Below, in pieces: positions 48,630 to 58,611 of a stretch of DNA of 64,000 nucleotides. This DNA is from Vermamoeba vermiformis (Eukaryota > Tubulinea > Echinamoebida). The notes below the pieces were generated by a model. The model was not told the origin of the DNA. It saw only the letters and a list, made by a program, of their open reading frames with translations, and ran no database searches. Within the stretch, counting starts at the first letter, position 1; each line of letters opens with the position of its first letter. The position numbers and the translations under genes are program-made. The stretch spans positions 310,001 to 374,000 of the forward strand of contig JBEWZL010000030.1 in assembly GCA_045837725.1 (NCBI GenBank), read 5' to 3'.

Positions 48630-51118
48630 TTATTCTTCGCGGAAAGTCATCCAATCGAAGTTCCAAGTGTCTGGCTGACCTGCGTGAGGAATACCAGCGC
48701 AGTTAGGATTTTGACTCCAAACGAACACGGGCTATTTGCGTATTAGGATTAGTTCCTTGTTATATCGCTATATATAACTGTTCCTTACTTGTTGGTCGTG
48801 AGTAGGACCACTTTGAGCGATGTAAGCAAAGTCTTTGAACATGACTTGATCTGTTACTTTGACGTCAAGAGCACCACCGCAGTACACGCTATAAATAGAA
48901 TCATATTATGACATTGCACAATATTAGTGATTGATTCGCCCTTACTTAGGATTCGAGGGTTGCTCTAAATCGAATCTGCTGGCGATCTGGTTACCAGGGT
49001 CACCCTATCATTTTGCATGAGTAAGGCACGAAAATACGATTCTATCATTGATTATCATACCAATGCGAGAGGGTCGTGTTGCCAGTTGTTGTAGCGCATG
49101 ATCTTCTTCATGGCGCTCAAATCAGCAACTTTGTGTTGGTCTCTTCTGAACACATTGGCACGAGGAGCAGTCTCGTAGAACAAAGTAGGATCTTTCTTAG
49201 CAGCATCAGGATCTACGTTTAACGTTAATACTATGCAATACATCTATGCTAGTGTTACTTACAGCCAGAGATGTCGAAGATCTTGGGGAAGAAAGGAATG
49301 TTGTAGCTGGGCCAGTAACCGAGGGCCAAGTAGCGAGTGACATCAGCTGATTCAGTCATACTACAGTAACGGACATTAGTAACACGTCTTCATATGATTT
49401 GTTGCGTCGACCATACCCAGGGATTTGTTCGAGGATCCACAAAGCACCGTCATGCAAGGGCTTCTTAGGAGTGAACTTCTTGTAGTCAACGACGATCCAT
49501 TGGTTGTTGTAACTAAATAAACATGAGCAACTCATTATAAAGTTGTTACTACTTACGTTCCACTGTTTTCACGAGCATAGATCTCAACCCATTCTTTTCC
49601 GTTCTTGGCCATACGGTTCGCGACCATAACACGGAAAGTAGTGAAGATCGATTGAGGCTTAACCAAGTCCCACAAAGTATCGTTCATAATGTCGTTGGTT
49701 GTTTCCATAACCGTCAGACCACTAAACATAATATTAGATTGCCGTCAAGCGACACTCGTGTTTTGAACTTACCTGTCAGTGATGTAGAAGTCGTCTGAAG
49801 AGCTAAGAGTGGCGGGATAAGACGAGAACGAGACCTTGAAGGAGGTAGTCGAGGGGTCGTTCAAAGGGAAGTCGTACACTTTGAGCATCCGGTTCATAGT
49901 AGCGTAGTCGTACCAAGTGGTGTGAGCTGTCAATGCGTATTAACATTAAGCCCCTTAACATTACACGGGCCATGAATTGACTTACAGGCATAAAGGGAGG
50001 ACAAATCACTGGTAACTTTAACCAAGGAAGAGCAGTGGTCACGCTTGGTGATGTAAGCCTTCAATTCAGCAGGGCTCATGCTGCCAACATTAGGGCGCCA
50101 AGAGGCATCGACGACGTTCACAAGGTCTGTCCAGACTACTATTAGAACGTCCTGACATCGGCAACAAACCGTCCTTACCGCTCACGTCAGGCATGAAACA
50201 CATCAAGTACAATTGGTTCCAGGTGAACACAGGCTTGCCTCCGGCTTGAGTGGTAGCGTAGACATAACCAGCGTAGATACCCTCTAATTGAGTCAAGACG
50301 TAGCCGACCTATTCATTGCCATAGTTAATAAAAATAAAGGCAGAGATCCGTCGTGACACGAAGATTCGTACTTGTCTCCAGTAAGGGTCCTGTCTGTTGT
50401 TCTTGACTTGGTTGCGAATCCACTTCTCTTGAGTATCACAGAAAGCACCAGCCTTCTTCATGAATTCCTAAACAAAGGTTGGATAAGATTTGTTTTTCAA
50501 ATCTGCGTTCGCAGTAGAACGTACTTGGTAGGTAACTCCATCAGGTAATGAAGATTGGAACAAATACTGAATTTGGCTGTAATACACATTGATTTGAGGA
50601 ACGGTCATAGCACCTAAATAATAAATGTCAAAATATAAAATCGGGTAATAAGCGATTATTGATTTTCTCGCTACAAAAATCATATCTATTACCTTCAACA
50701 AATCCTGCAGCGTAAACTTGCTTGGGATCTTCATAAGCAAAAGAGCTGTGGACGTAAAGACGATCCCAACCGGTCAAATTCATCTCATTATGGAAAATAC
50801 CCCATGCAACTACGATTAAAAATTATTATTTACATATTAGTTAATTACGAAGCAAAATTTGGTTGGATCCGCTTATGAAAAATAAAACAACCAGACCGGA
50901 AAATTCTGAACGACTAATCAAAAGAACTTACCACCCTTTTCGGTATCTAGAACTCCAGGAACATAAATGTACTCGCCATCCTTAAGAAAGACGGTCCCCT
51001 GATCGGCCAAGCTTTAAAAGAGTTAGATTTCGTGTTTCGCTCATCCCGCGTTAGATAGCGCATACCTAATGCCAAAGCAAGTGGCTAAGAGGACAAACAA
51101 GGCCAAAGCAGGCTTCAT
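48630..51118 (-). CDS. Phospholipase B-like protein
   Basis: A lysosomal or secreted N-terminal-nucleophile hydrolase that removes acyl chains from phospholipids. The ATG at 51118 gives a signal peptide ([15 protein letters not shown]). Family blocks follow in order: [63 protein letters not shown] then CSSLVKV, where the Cys after DH is the expected autoprocessing nucleophile; [53 protein letters not shown]; and near the end [20 protein letters not shown] and [12 protein letters not shown]. About twelve exons, with length near 580 as in other protists. A digestive role in phagosomes is likely. Confidence 0.93.
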
Positions 51119-51605
51119 TTGTGCTCGACTCAATTTATAAAATAAACAAATCATTTTTGGATCATTGTTTCTTTTGCTTGAACCAAACAGGTCACGCAAG
51201 CTTGATCATCCTAAATCTATTACAACCCTTCATTTAAATATGATAATCCTCGATTAACTGAAACAAAAACCTTCTTGAATGAAACGACGTTGGCTTAGAA
51301 GTGGTTTTGGTATTAGAAAAGGGGTGTAATGCGTAGGGAACGTAAATGTAAGCCTTTGGTATGCATGGATAGAGCTTTTCATTGGAACTCAATCGTTCCC
51401 AATGCGCACGTAAGCATCTGGAATTCAGATCAAAAATAAAACTTTCGGAATTCTGCCTTATCCCAAGCTTTTAACAACGTCGGATGGCAAAAATAGACGT
51501 AGCGATTTATAATAGACCAATCGTAAATTACCCGAGCTCAGATGCGCTTGTTTTTTCGTGGCCACGTGATTTTGCACCAATCGAGAAGCTTTTGGTTGGA
51601 GATTT
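51119..51605. other. Gap between phospholipase gene and mobile element
   Basis: Contains the phospholipase B-like promoter and flanking host DNA. I see no gene or RNA. Confidence 0.45.
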
Positions 51606-51642
51606 TCAGGTCAATTTTTTGGTGACCGGCACCGTGTAAAAA
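51606..51642 (+). repeat. Candidate terminal inverted repeat, left
   Basis: TCAGGTCAAT at 51606-51615 and ACCGTGTAAAAA at 51631-51642. Both words recur in inverted order and orientation at the right end with nearly equal spacing, which is unlikely by chance over so short a search. Confidence 0.55.
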
Positions 51643-51829
51643 GCAATTGGTACCGTTCTTTTGAAATTTCGCTCGATAAATTTATCCACTACCGCTGCCT
51701 GGTTATTTCCCGGTTTAATAATTCTAAGAAGTGGGCCTGTTGCCCAATAAATTTTGCTGTTACTACGATACCATCTCACCACCACCAACGGCATTAATTT
51801 ATTTATTATTTATTACATCTAGCAAAAAA

Positions 51830-53923
51830 ATGACACAGATCAACGACACTGATCAGCGTGAGCGCCTAAAGGTTTTATATGACCAATATATGTTTACTCC
51901 AGGTGCCACTTGTAATAGTGAACGAAAAAACGGACCTTCTAAGCACATCGAGTGGATCGTCAATTTCGTGGAAAGGCAACAGCAAACCTATTTACCTAGG
52001 TATGTTTGTTCGCACAATACTGGAAAAATTAAACATTAAAGTTGCCTTGTAGTGCTGAACCAGAGCTGGGTGTCAATGACACGCAAGTTGCAGATGCGCC
52101 TAGCACAGATCCACTGGTGCCTCGCCCAAAGAAAACCCTAAGGACCTTGTGCAATTTGTGTGCAATGGAAAGAGCAAGCAGACGAAAAAAGCGAAATAGA
52201 CGAAATAGAATCCATCCGTGGCCAAAAATTATTTCAAAAAGGCACCGCATCCGTAGAATTGAGAGCATTATGCTAGATATTAATGGAAAGTTGAACAAGC
52301 GATGGAAGACTAACTTGTCGGAATTATTTTCTGTTGCCAGTAAAGAGGATCGCCCACGCATCGAAGCTTTCATCCAGCAAATTAACGATGGAGAATACTG
52401 GAAGGAAGAAAAACAAAAAATTGAAGAACAATTGACAGAAAAATTACGAAAGGACCCTGAACGAGTCTTGATTGCAAAAGATGAAGGCTTAATATCAGAT
52501 CACGTTTATTGGCAATTTATCAAAGAATTAGAATTGCACAATTTAATGCCTTCAATTACAATTATCAAAAATATCAGACAAAAATGGAACAAATACGTAG
52601 TTGATAAATTACATCTAACAAAAATGACAAATTTACCGGAGGGCTATTCTGGCTATCAATTGAACATCAAGGCTGTAGTTGAACTTATCTTATCAATGGT
52701 CATGCTATTTGGTTCAGGCCAGCCTGATGATGAATTAGAGTTCAAAGTTTCCATGGATGGCCATTGGATGAACGGCAAAAAAGAGATCTTGGTTGGTTTA
52801 ATTCCCATGAATATGGGATTTGTGGTAGGTGTGCTTTCTATTGAGTAACTAGTGAGTTGATTATATTTTTTTTGGCCAGGTGCAGAACGAATACACAATT
52901 TTCCCGATCGCTCTTTTCGAGGGCGAGGAAAAGTTTGATTTTTTAAAAACTGTTCTACATGACATAACAACAAGTTTGAATCAATTGCAAATTGAAGGCT
53001 TGGAATGGAAAGACAGAAAATTTGGAGTTAAAACGATTGTTGTTGTTGATCTGGCTGGATTGTGGTCGATAACTCCTTTAGAATGTGACTATAAACAACC
53101 AGAGCTGAACAAGCAATTTTGCCCGCATTGCACAGCAACTTGTGGAACAGCATATGTCTTTGAACCAGATGGCTTGGTAGAGAAACGACAAACACTGGAT
53201 GAGGCTTTGCTTGGATGCGAGCCAAAAAATCGAAGAATTTGTCCACGTTAAACAACTCGTCACAAGGTTTGGCAAGAACTACATTGCAAGATATGGCAGC
53301 AGAAAAGTTACACCGTACATCCACTTAATTTGTGCCCACCTTGTGGATTTATTGCGAGAACATGGCTCTATTGGACGTTATTCATTAGAGGGCTTTGAAG
53401 CCCATCATAAGTTTCACCGCCGCATCTTTCAGCGCTCAACTTCTCATCGTGGATGTCGCTCTAAAATTTCCAGTATTCTGCAGATCCTGCAACGAATTTA
53501 TCGCTTAATGTTGCTTCGAATCGATCTCAATGTCCCACCAGAGCACGGTGTAACGTTTCCAAAACTCTACAAGTTTGCAAAACAAACACCACAGTAAGAA
53601 CACAAATCAACTTTCGATATCGTAAATAATATATTTATTAATAAATATTTATTAGGTTTGGTCCGCGAAAGACTATTACTAGAAAAGACGTTAAGTGGAT
53701 CAATCCAGATGAAAAACAAAATACTGCCGTTAACAATGTGCAAGAGCCATTAAATGGTGAAATTGCTGAGCCTGTAGTCACAGTGATGTTAATGGAAATT
53801 GAGACAATGCCAACCCAACAAATTGATACAAATATGGATGAGGATCAATCGTGGATTCCGGAAGTTTTCGGAACTGTGTGGCCCACTGACCACACCAGCT
53901 ATGAGCCAATCATACCCGAATAA
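51830..53923 (+). CDS. DDE-type transposase-like protein
   Basis: Exons 51830-51999, 52053-52824, 52880-53594 and 53656-53923. An N-terminal basic region carries CNLC. The core shows candidate catalytic acids: VSMDGHWMNGKKEIL (first Asp), KTIVVVDLAGLW (second Asp) followed by a zinc-knuckle-like FCPHCTATC, then VTPYIHLICAHLVDLL and YSLEGFEAHHKFHRRIF with RSTSHRG (third acid in EGFE). This pattern is shared with a large, poorly named family amplified in fungi, sponges and cnidarians; I link it to transposases by the triad and by context, not by a search. It differs from the classical KDZ transposase as I know it. An A6 run at 53224-53229 breaks the frame by one base (EPK then IEEFVHVKQL), likely an assembly error. 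The last exon is acidic. Confidence 0.65.
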
Positions 53924-53998
53924 GAGGGTGCACAGTGCTTTGTTTTACGTAATAAAATAACTCATTCAAAATTTCAATCGATTTTTTTATTATCAACG

Positions 53999-55058
53999 AT
54001 GGCGAAGCGAAAGAAACGTGTATATCCATTATTGCGATATAACTTGCCACTAGCATTATACAACCTATTATGGGACAAGCAAAAGGCAACTACAAAACGG
54101 CGATCTGCGAAAACAAAAAAACAACAAAGAAGATATTTTAAAATAATAGAAGTGAATTTTGATAGAGCAACTGTTAAAGAATTAGCAACACGCGATAAAG
54201 TAACAGAATGGGTGCAAAAAAATATTTTAGCTGATGACGAATACATTTACTTTAACCAAGATGTAACACTTGTAGACAAACAAATGCGAGCAGATCGCTA
54301 CACCGTTGAACAACGCATGATAGCTAAATTTTTGAAAGACAGAATACCAGATAATTTATTATTGATTTTGGAAGCTGCCGCAATTAAATTTGAGGAGGAG
54401 ATCGCAAAAGAAGAAAAGAATACAAATGAACGAGGAGAGATCACAAAATTTACATTTCACTTAGGTTGTTGGGCTCGTTTTAATGAAAGCGAGTACGCAA
54501 TCACTACATCCGAAACAGTGGCAGGAATTAATTTTCTCACTGCGTGCACAGAGGTTTTTGCAGAGGTAACATGCGTATATGCATTATTTTTAGATTAGTA
54601 AATGTAATTTTATTTTATTTTAAAGGTCGACCGCATCTTACGAGTCAATGCACCCTCCACTTATTCGACTCTAGTCCGCGCAAATCAACAATGGCCGACC
54701 AATTTGAGCCCGTGCAAAAGCTACAAATCAATTGCATTGAATTTGGACGGCAAATCGAAGTTTCATCTGGATCATTTGGACTATTTTGATGGTAGGCGGC
54801 AACAGAACTGCAATCTTAATAACCAAACGGTCATTTATAGGATACTGTCTTGTTATACCATTTGGAAAGTTTACTGGTGGTGATCTTGCCTTTCCACAGA
54901 TCAGCACAGCTCTTCAAGCGAAGCGAGGCGATGTGGTGTTATTCCATTCAGCGCAACTAGTGCATGGTAACTTGGATAATATAGGTGGCAATCGTCGCTC
55001 GATAGTATTTTTTACTCATGATGTATTAGTACGACCGTACATCAAAGTTACCAAATAG
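53999..55058 (+). CDS. TET/JBP-type 2-oxoglutarate/Fe(II) dioxygenase
   Basis: Exons 53999-54565, 54626-54791 and 54841-55058. The N-terminus is very basic (MAKRKKRVYPLL; KRRSAKTKKQQRR), suited to nuclear entry or nucleic-acid binding. After removal of the 49-nt intron the catalytic core reads FHLDHLDYFDGYCLVIPFGK then FTGGDLAFPQI, giving the HxD iron ligands; GDVVLFHSAQLVHGN gives the distal His and NRRSIVFFTHD the 2-oxoglutarate Arg. These are the hallmarks of the fungal-type TET/JBP family, whose known members oxidise 5-methylcytosine or thymine in DNA. All ligands are present, so it may be active. It lies 75 bp downstream of the transposase gene. Oxidation of a base in the element or host DNA is the likely role. 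Confidence 0.8.
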
Positions 55059-55433
55059 TTCGATCTGAAAAATTGATCTCCAAAGTTTGCAGCTCGTTCT
55101 TTATTACAAACCATCATCAACCAATAAAAAACACATTAAAATGCTTCGCAAGAACCATATTTTTAACTATGCATAACTAATTGTATTACAGCCACTGTCA
55201 TCAATTTAAATCTGCGGTTGAATCCACAGTAGCACTTTTTCATCACACCACGAGTATGAAATTAAGAATATAATATATACGTGGGTAAGCGTAGTTATTG
55301 TGATATCATTTAGCACGGTGAGACTTTTGAATATTTGTAAGTGTGGTTTTTCATCGCGGATCACCGAAGAAAAGAGCTTGATCTTCGCTTTAACATAAAT
55401 TTATTTATTAAAATACTTTAAATTTGTAATACA
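55059..55433. other. Gap between convergent genes inside the element
   Basis: AT-rich 3' flanks of the dioxygenase gene and the third ORF. No gene or repeat seen. Confidence 0.5.
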
Positions 55434-55982
55434 CTATATTCTATTTCCTTTAAATTGTCCATCGATAATATTTCCTCGCCATTTATCAACTTTGAACTGA
55501 ATCGTGATCTCCTGTGCGTGCCAGTTATATTTGAGAATAAATGGGACCCTCCAGTTCACTGCTGTCATTAATAATGAGAAATCACTATCAAATCCTACAC
55601 AACCGGCTTCAAGAGTTGGTAAAAAGTTTCTGATCGCGGCTGTGTCGAAGCATTTGTATGTGGTAATCAGCATGTAGTCCGTGTTAAAAATTCTTCTGCG
55701 ATTTTTTTGAAGGGTGTAGGTTATGTTGTTCTGTAAGCTCTTACTGAGGGGTACGTGGAGGATGCGTTTGAAGATCGTGGTAAGCAGGCCATCTTTAACT
55801 TTCAGCTGAGAAACAAGTGAATCTGGATGCATAGCCGCAGAAATAAATGCATCGAGACGAATGGAGGCATCCTCTTCCTCGTAGGTTCTCCCCTCAATTT
55901 TGATCACGGGGATTTGGTCAACATATTGTTTTAATTGCGCTAATCGATCTGCCTTTAATCTCCGAAGTTGTCTTGCATCCAT
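55434..55982 (-). CDS. Unknown 182-residue protein, third gene of the element
   Basis: A single-exon gene that starts MDARQLRRLKADRLAQLK at 55982 and ends KWRGNIIDGQFKGNRI. The N-terminus is a basic helix. The middle has LDAFISAAMHPDSLVSQLKV and the end has beta-like stretches (TAVNWRVPFILKYNWHAQEI). No known motif, signal or membrane segment. It lies between the dioxygenase gene and the right inverted repeat, so I infer it belongs to the element, perhaps as a DNA-binding or accessory factor. It could also be an unrelated host gene if the inverted repeats are chance. Confidence 0.6.
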   Translation of the reverse strand: MDARQLRRLKADRLAQLKQYVDQIPVIKIEGRTYEEEDASIRLDAFISAAMHPDSLVSQLKVKDGLLTTIFKRILHVPLSKSLQNNITYTLQKNRRRIFNTDYMLITTYKCFDTAAIRNFLPTLEAGCVGFDSDFSLLMTAVNWRVPFILKYNWHAQEITIQFKVDKWRGNIIDGQFKGNRI

Positions 55983-56079
55983 TTTAAATATATATACGCT
56001 TGAGCTGTGGTATTCATTATGGCTGGTGTGCGTTTATTTATAGGATTGGTCCGCAGAATTTTTTGGCCGGTTTTTTTCG

Positions 56080-56115
56080 TTTTTACACGGTTCTACGGGC
56101 GGACGATTGACCTGA
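56080..56115 (-). repeat. Candidate terminal inverted repeat, right
   Basis: TTTTTACACGGT at 56080-56091 and ATTGACCTGA at 56106-56115 are the reverse complements of the left-end words. The 14-15 nt between the words are not conserved. Confidence 0.55.
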
Positions 56116-56216
56116 CCACGTGTTTTTTTGGCTCCCAAGACAGCAGACAAACAAAAAGGGGCTTGTTTTCGATCTCGCAACGAACGAAACACATCCAAGC
56201 TAAGCTTTTTTAAATC

Positions 56217-58369
56217 ATGTCTTTGGTCACTAAATACACCGTTCAATCCCCGAACGTCCAAGTCACCGACGAGGCTATTGTATCCAACTACACCTACAAC
56301 TTTACCAAGGTCCAAACTAACGGTAATGACGTCGTTGCTACTCCCGTCGACAAGAAGTACACCTTCAAGGTTGACCGTAAAGTCCCAAAGCTTGGGTAAG
56401 CCGACATCCGCAGTTCACGTAATAACTTTTGGGACGCTAATCCTCTATTTCCAGCTTGATGATCGTTGGTCTTGGTGGTAACAACGGTTCTACTATCACT
56501 GCTGGTATCATTGCCAACAGAGAGTAAGCCCGAAAAACGAAATATTCGCTTTCGCGTTACGCGATCTGACACTTGGATGATTCAGGGGTATCACTTGGAG
56601 AACCAAGAAGGGTGTTCAAACTCCTAACTACTGGGGCTCTGTTACTCAAGCCTCTACTCTTCGTTTGGGTGAGGATCAAAACGGAGAAGAGATCTTCGTT
56701 CCTTTGAAGAACGTTTTGCCCATGGTACGCACATTTGAACAATTAGGCCACGAATTTAATAATATGACGGGGTTTCTAATGATTACCAATTGAAAAATAT
56801 CTTCGTGTTTTTGGATTTATTATTTGCTTTGCCGGTTCTAGAACCTTTTCCTGGTCTATTTATAACCTAAATATTATTCTATTATGCTCTTATTAACGAT
56901 CTATGGCGTTAGGTTGAACCCAACGATCTTGTCATCGGCGGATGGGACATTAACAACGCTGATTTGGCTGAGGCTATGCAACGCGCTGAAGTCCTCGAAT
57001 GGGACCTTCAACGTCAATTGATCCCCTACATGAAGAAATACAAGCCTCTTCCTTCCATCTACATCCCCGATTTTATTGCTGCCAACCAAGCCGACCGTGC
57101 CAACAACGTTATTGATGCTAAGACTAAGAAGGAGATGGTCGAGCACATCAGACAAGATATCAAGGTAATGTTCCGAAAATAACTCCAACCATTCTTTTAA
57201 TGTTGCAGGACCGGATCTTCGAAACAAAAAAATGACACGTGTCATTGATAAATCAGCGTTATAATATAATTCAATAATAGAACAAATACGAGAAAATATA
57301 GATTATGCCCAGATTAATTTTTAATTACGATTCACTAAAAAATTCGTTTCTTTACTAACCGAAAGTTGCTATTTAGAAATTCAAAGAAGAGAACCAAGTC
57401 GACAAGATTGTTGTTGTCTGGTCCGCCAACACTGAACGCTTTGCTGATGTTCGCGCTGGTTTGAACGACACCGCCGACAACTTGCTCGCTGCTGTTGAGC
57501 GCGACGAGAGCGAAATTAGCCCTTCTACTTTGTTCGCCATTGCTTGCATCTTGGAAGGCGTTCCTTACATCAACGGTTCTCCTCAAAACACCTTTGTTCC
57601 TGGAGCCATCGAATTGGCTGAGCGCCACAATGTTATGATTGGTGGTGATGACTTCAAATCCGGACAAACCAAGGTTAAGTCCGTCATGGTCGACTTCTTG
57701 ATTTCTGCTGGTTTGAAGCCCGTTTCCATTGTTAGCTACAACCACTTGGGTAACAATGACGGCAAGAACTTGTCTGCTGAGAAACAATTCAGATCTAAGG
57801 AGATCAGCAAATCCAACGTTGTCGATGATATGGTTGCTTCCAACCAAATCTTGTACCAACCTGGTGACCACCCCGACCACTGCGTCGTCATCAAGTACAT
57901 TCCTTACGTCGGTGACAGCAAGAGAGCTATGGACGAATACATCAGCAAGATCTTCTTGGGCGGCGAGAACACCGTCGTCATGCACAACACTTGCGAGGAC
58001 TCTCTTTTGGCCTCTCCCCTCATCCTCGACTTGGCTTTGCTCGCTGAGTTGATGACTCGTATTACTTACAAGACTGGTATGTATTGAAGTGTCTCGTGCG
58101 ATCCAGAACTTTTATTAACGTATCTGCAATATATAGAGGGTAGCGAGGAATGGGACACTTTCCACCCTGTTCTCTCCGTGTTGAGCTACTTGTTGAAGGC
58201 TCCCAACACTCCTCCTGGCACTCCCATCGTCAACGCTCTCTTCAAGCAAAAGGCTTGCATCGAAAACATCTTCCGTGCTTGCGTTGGTTTGCCCGCCGAG
58301 AACCACATGACTTTGGAGCACAAGCTCATGAAGGAAGTTCAAGCCCGAAAGACCTTCTTGAGGAATTAA
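56217..58369 (+). CDS. INO1: Myo-inositol-3-phosphate synthase
   Basis: Converts glucose-6-phosphate to inositol-3-phosphate with NAD in the cytosol, the committed step of inositol synthesis. Six exons encode about 510 residues, the usual length. Seen: [20 protein letters not shown] (NAD-binding loop), [104 protein letters not shown], and [20 protein letters not shown], all family signatures including the Lys-rich active-site segments. The ATG at 56217 gives a normal N-terminus ([16 protein letters not shown]). The promoter is very close to the mobile element's right end. Codon use is strongly biased, suggesting high expression. Confidence 0.97.
57234..57245. promoter_or_regulatory. Perfect palindrome TGACACGTGTCA in an INO1 intron
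   Basis: Second occurrence of the 12-bp palindrome seen at 32775, again after an A-run, within the roughly 210-nt intron before the exon starting [15 protein letters not shown]. In fungi a CACGTG-type element controls inositol genes from the promoter; whether this intronic site does anything is unknown. Confidence 0.35.
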
Positions 58370-58471
58370 GCCTAGCAACAATCCTTCGAATTGTTGATCT
58401 GTAAATGTTCATTATTAGCACCATATTTTATATCATATCGACAACCAATTTTGTATCTCTTGTGAACCTTG

Positions 58472-58477
58472 AATAAA
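58472..58477 (+). terminator. Polyadenylation signal AATAAA of INO1
   Basis: Lies 102 nt after the INO1 stop, before the convergent PDI gene. Confidence 0.5.
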
Positions 58478-58611
58478 GGAATTCCGTACTAACACTGCGG
58501 ATGCGAATTTCTCCACTAAAAATGGCTCAGATCTCGGAACGGTATTATAGAGATAAACTTCAAAGAATTCAGGTCTAAGCGTGCAATGAACTTTATTTAA
58601 ACTAAAAAAGT

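Larger units (their letters stand above)
51606..56115. mobile_element. DNA transposon-like element with transposase, TET/JBP dioxygenase and an extra ORF
   Basis: The 4.5-kb unit is bounded by a candidate imperfect inverted repeat. TCAGGTCAAT, 15 nt, then ACCGTGTAAAAA at the left is matched at the right, on the other strand, by the same 10-mer and 12-mer 14 nt apart. Inside lie a DDE-type transposase-like gene, a TET/JBP-type oxygenase gene on the same strand and a convergent unknown gene. No target-site duplication is evident right outside these repeats, so the true ends may lie a little further out. The transposase gene needs one base-length change in an A-run to stay open, otherwise the genes look whole. 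The right end lies about 100 bp from the INO1 start codon. Confidence 0.65.

Noticed and set aside
53224-53229. Pseudogene status of the transposase
   Set aside because: A single homopolymer slip with conserved sequence on both sides and clean splice sites fits an assembly error better, given similar slips in housekeeping-type genes nearby.
51606-56115. Classical KDZ transposon or Polinton-like element
   Set aside because: The transposase lacks the KDZ motifs I know, and there is no polymerase, integrase, ATPase or capsid gene. It is better described as a DNA transposon-like element of uncertain family.
56724-56913. Box C/D snoRNA in an INO1 intron
   Set aside because: Short TGATTA-like and CTGG words occur, but no proper C/D pair with terminal stem is visible.
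57335-57985. Minus-strand frame opposite INO1
   Set aside because: Antisense shadow of a strongly biased conserved gene; no protein features.
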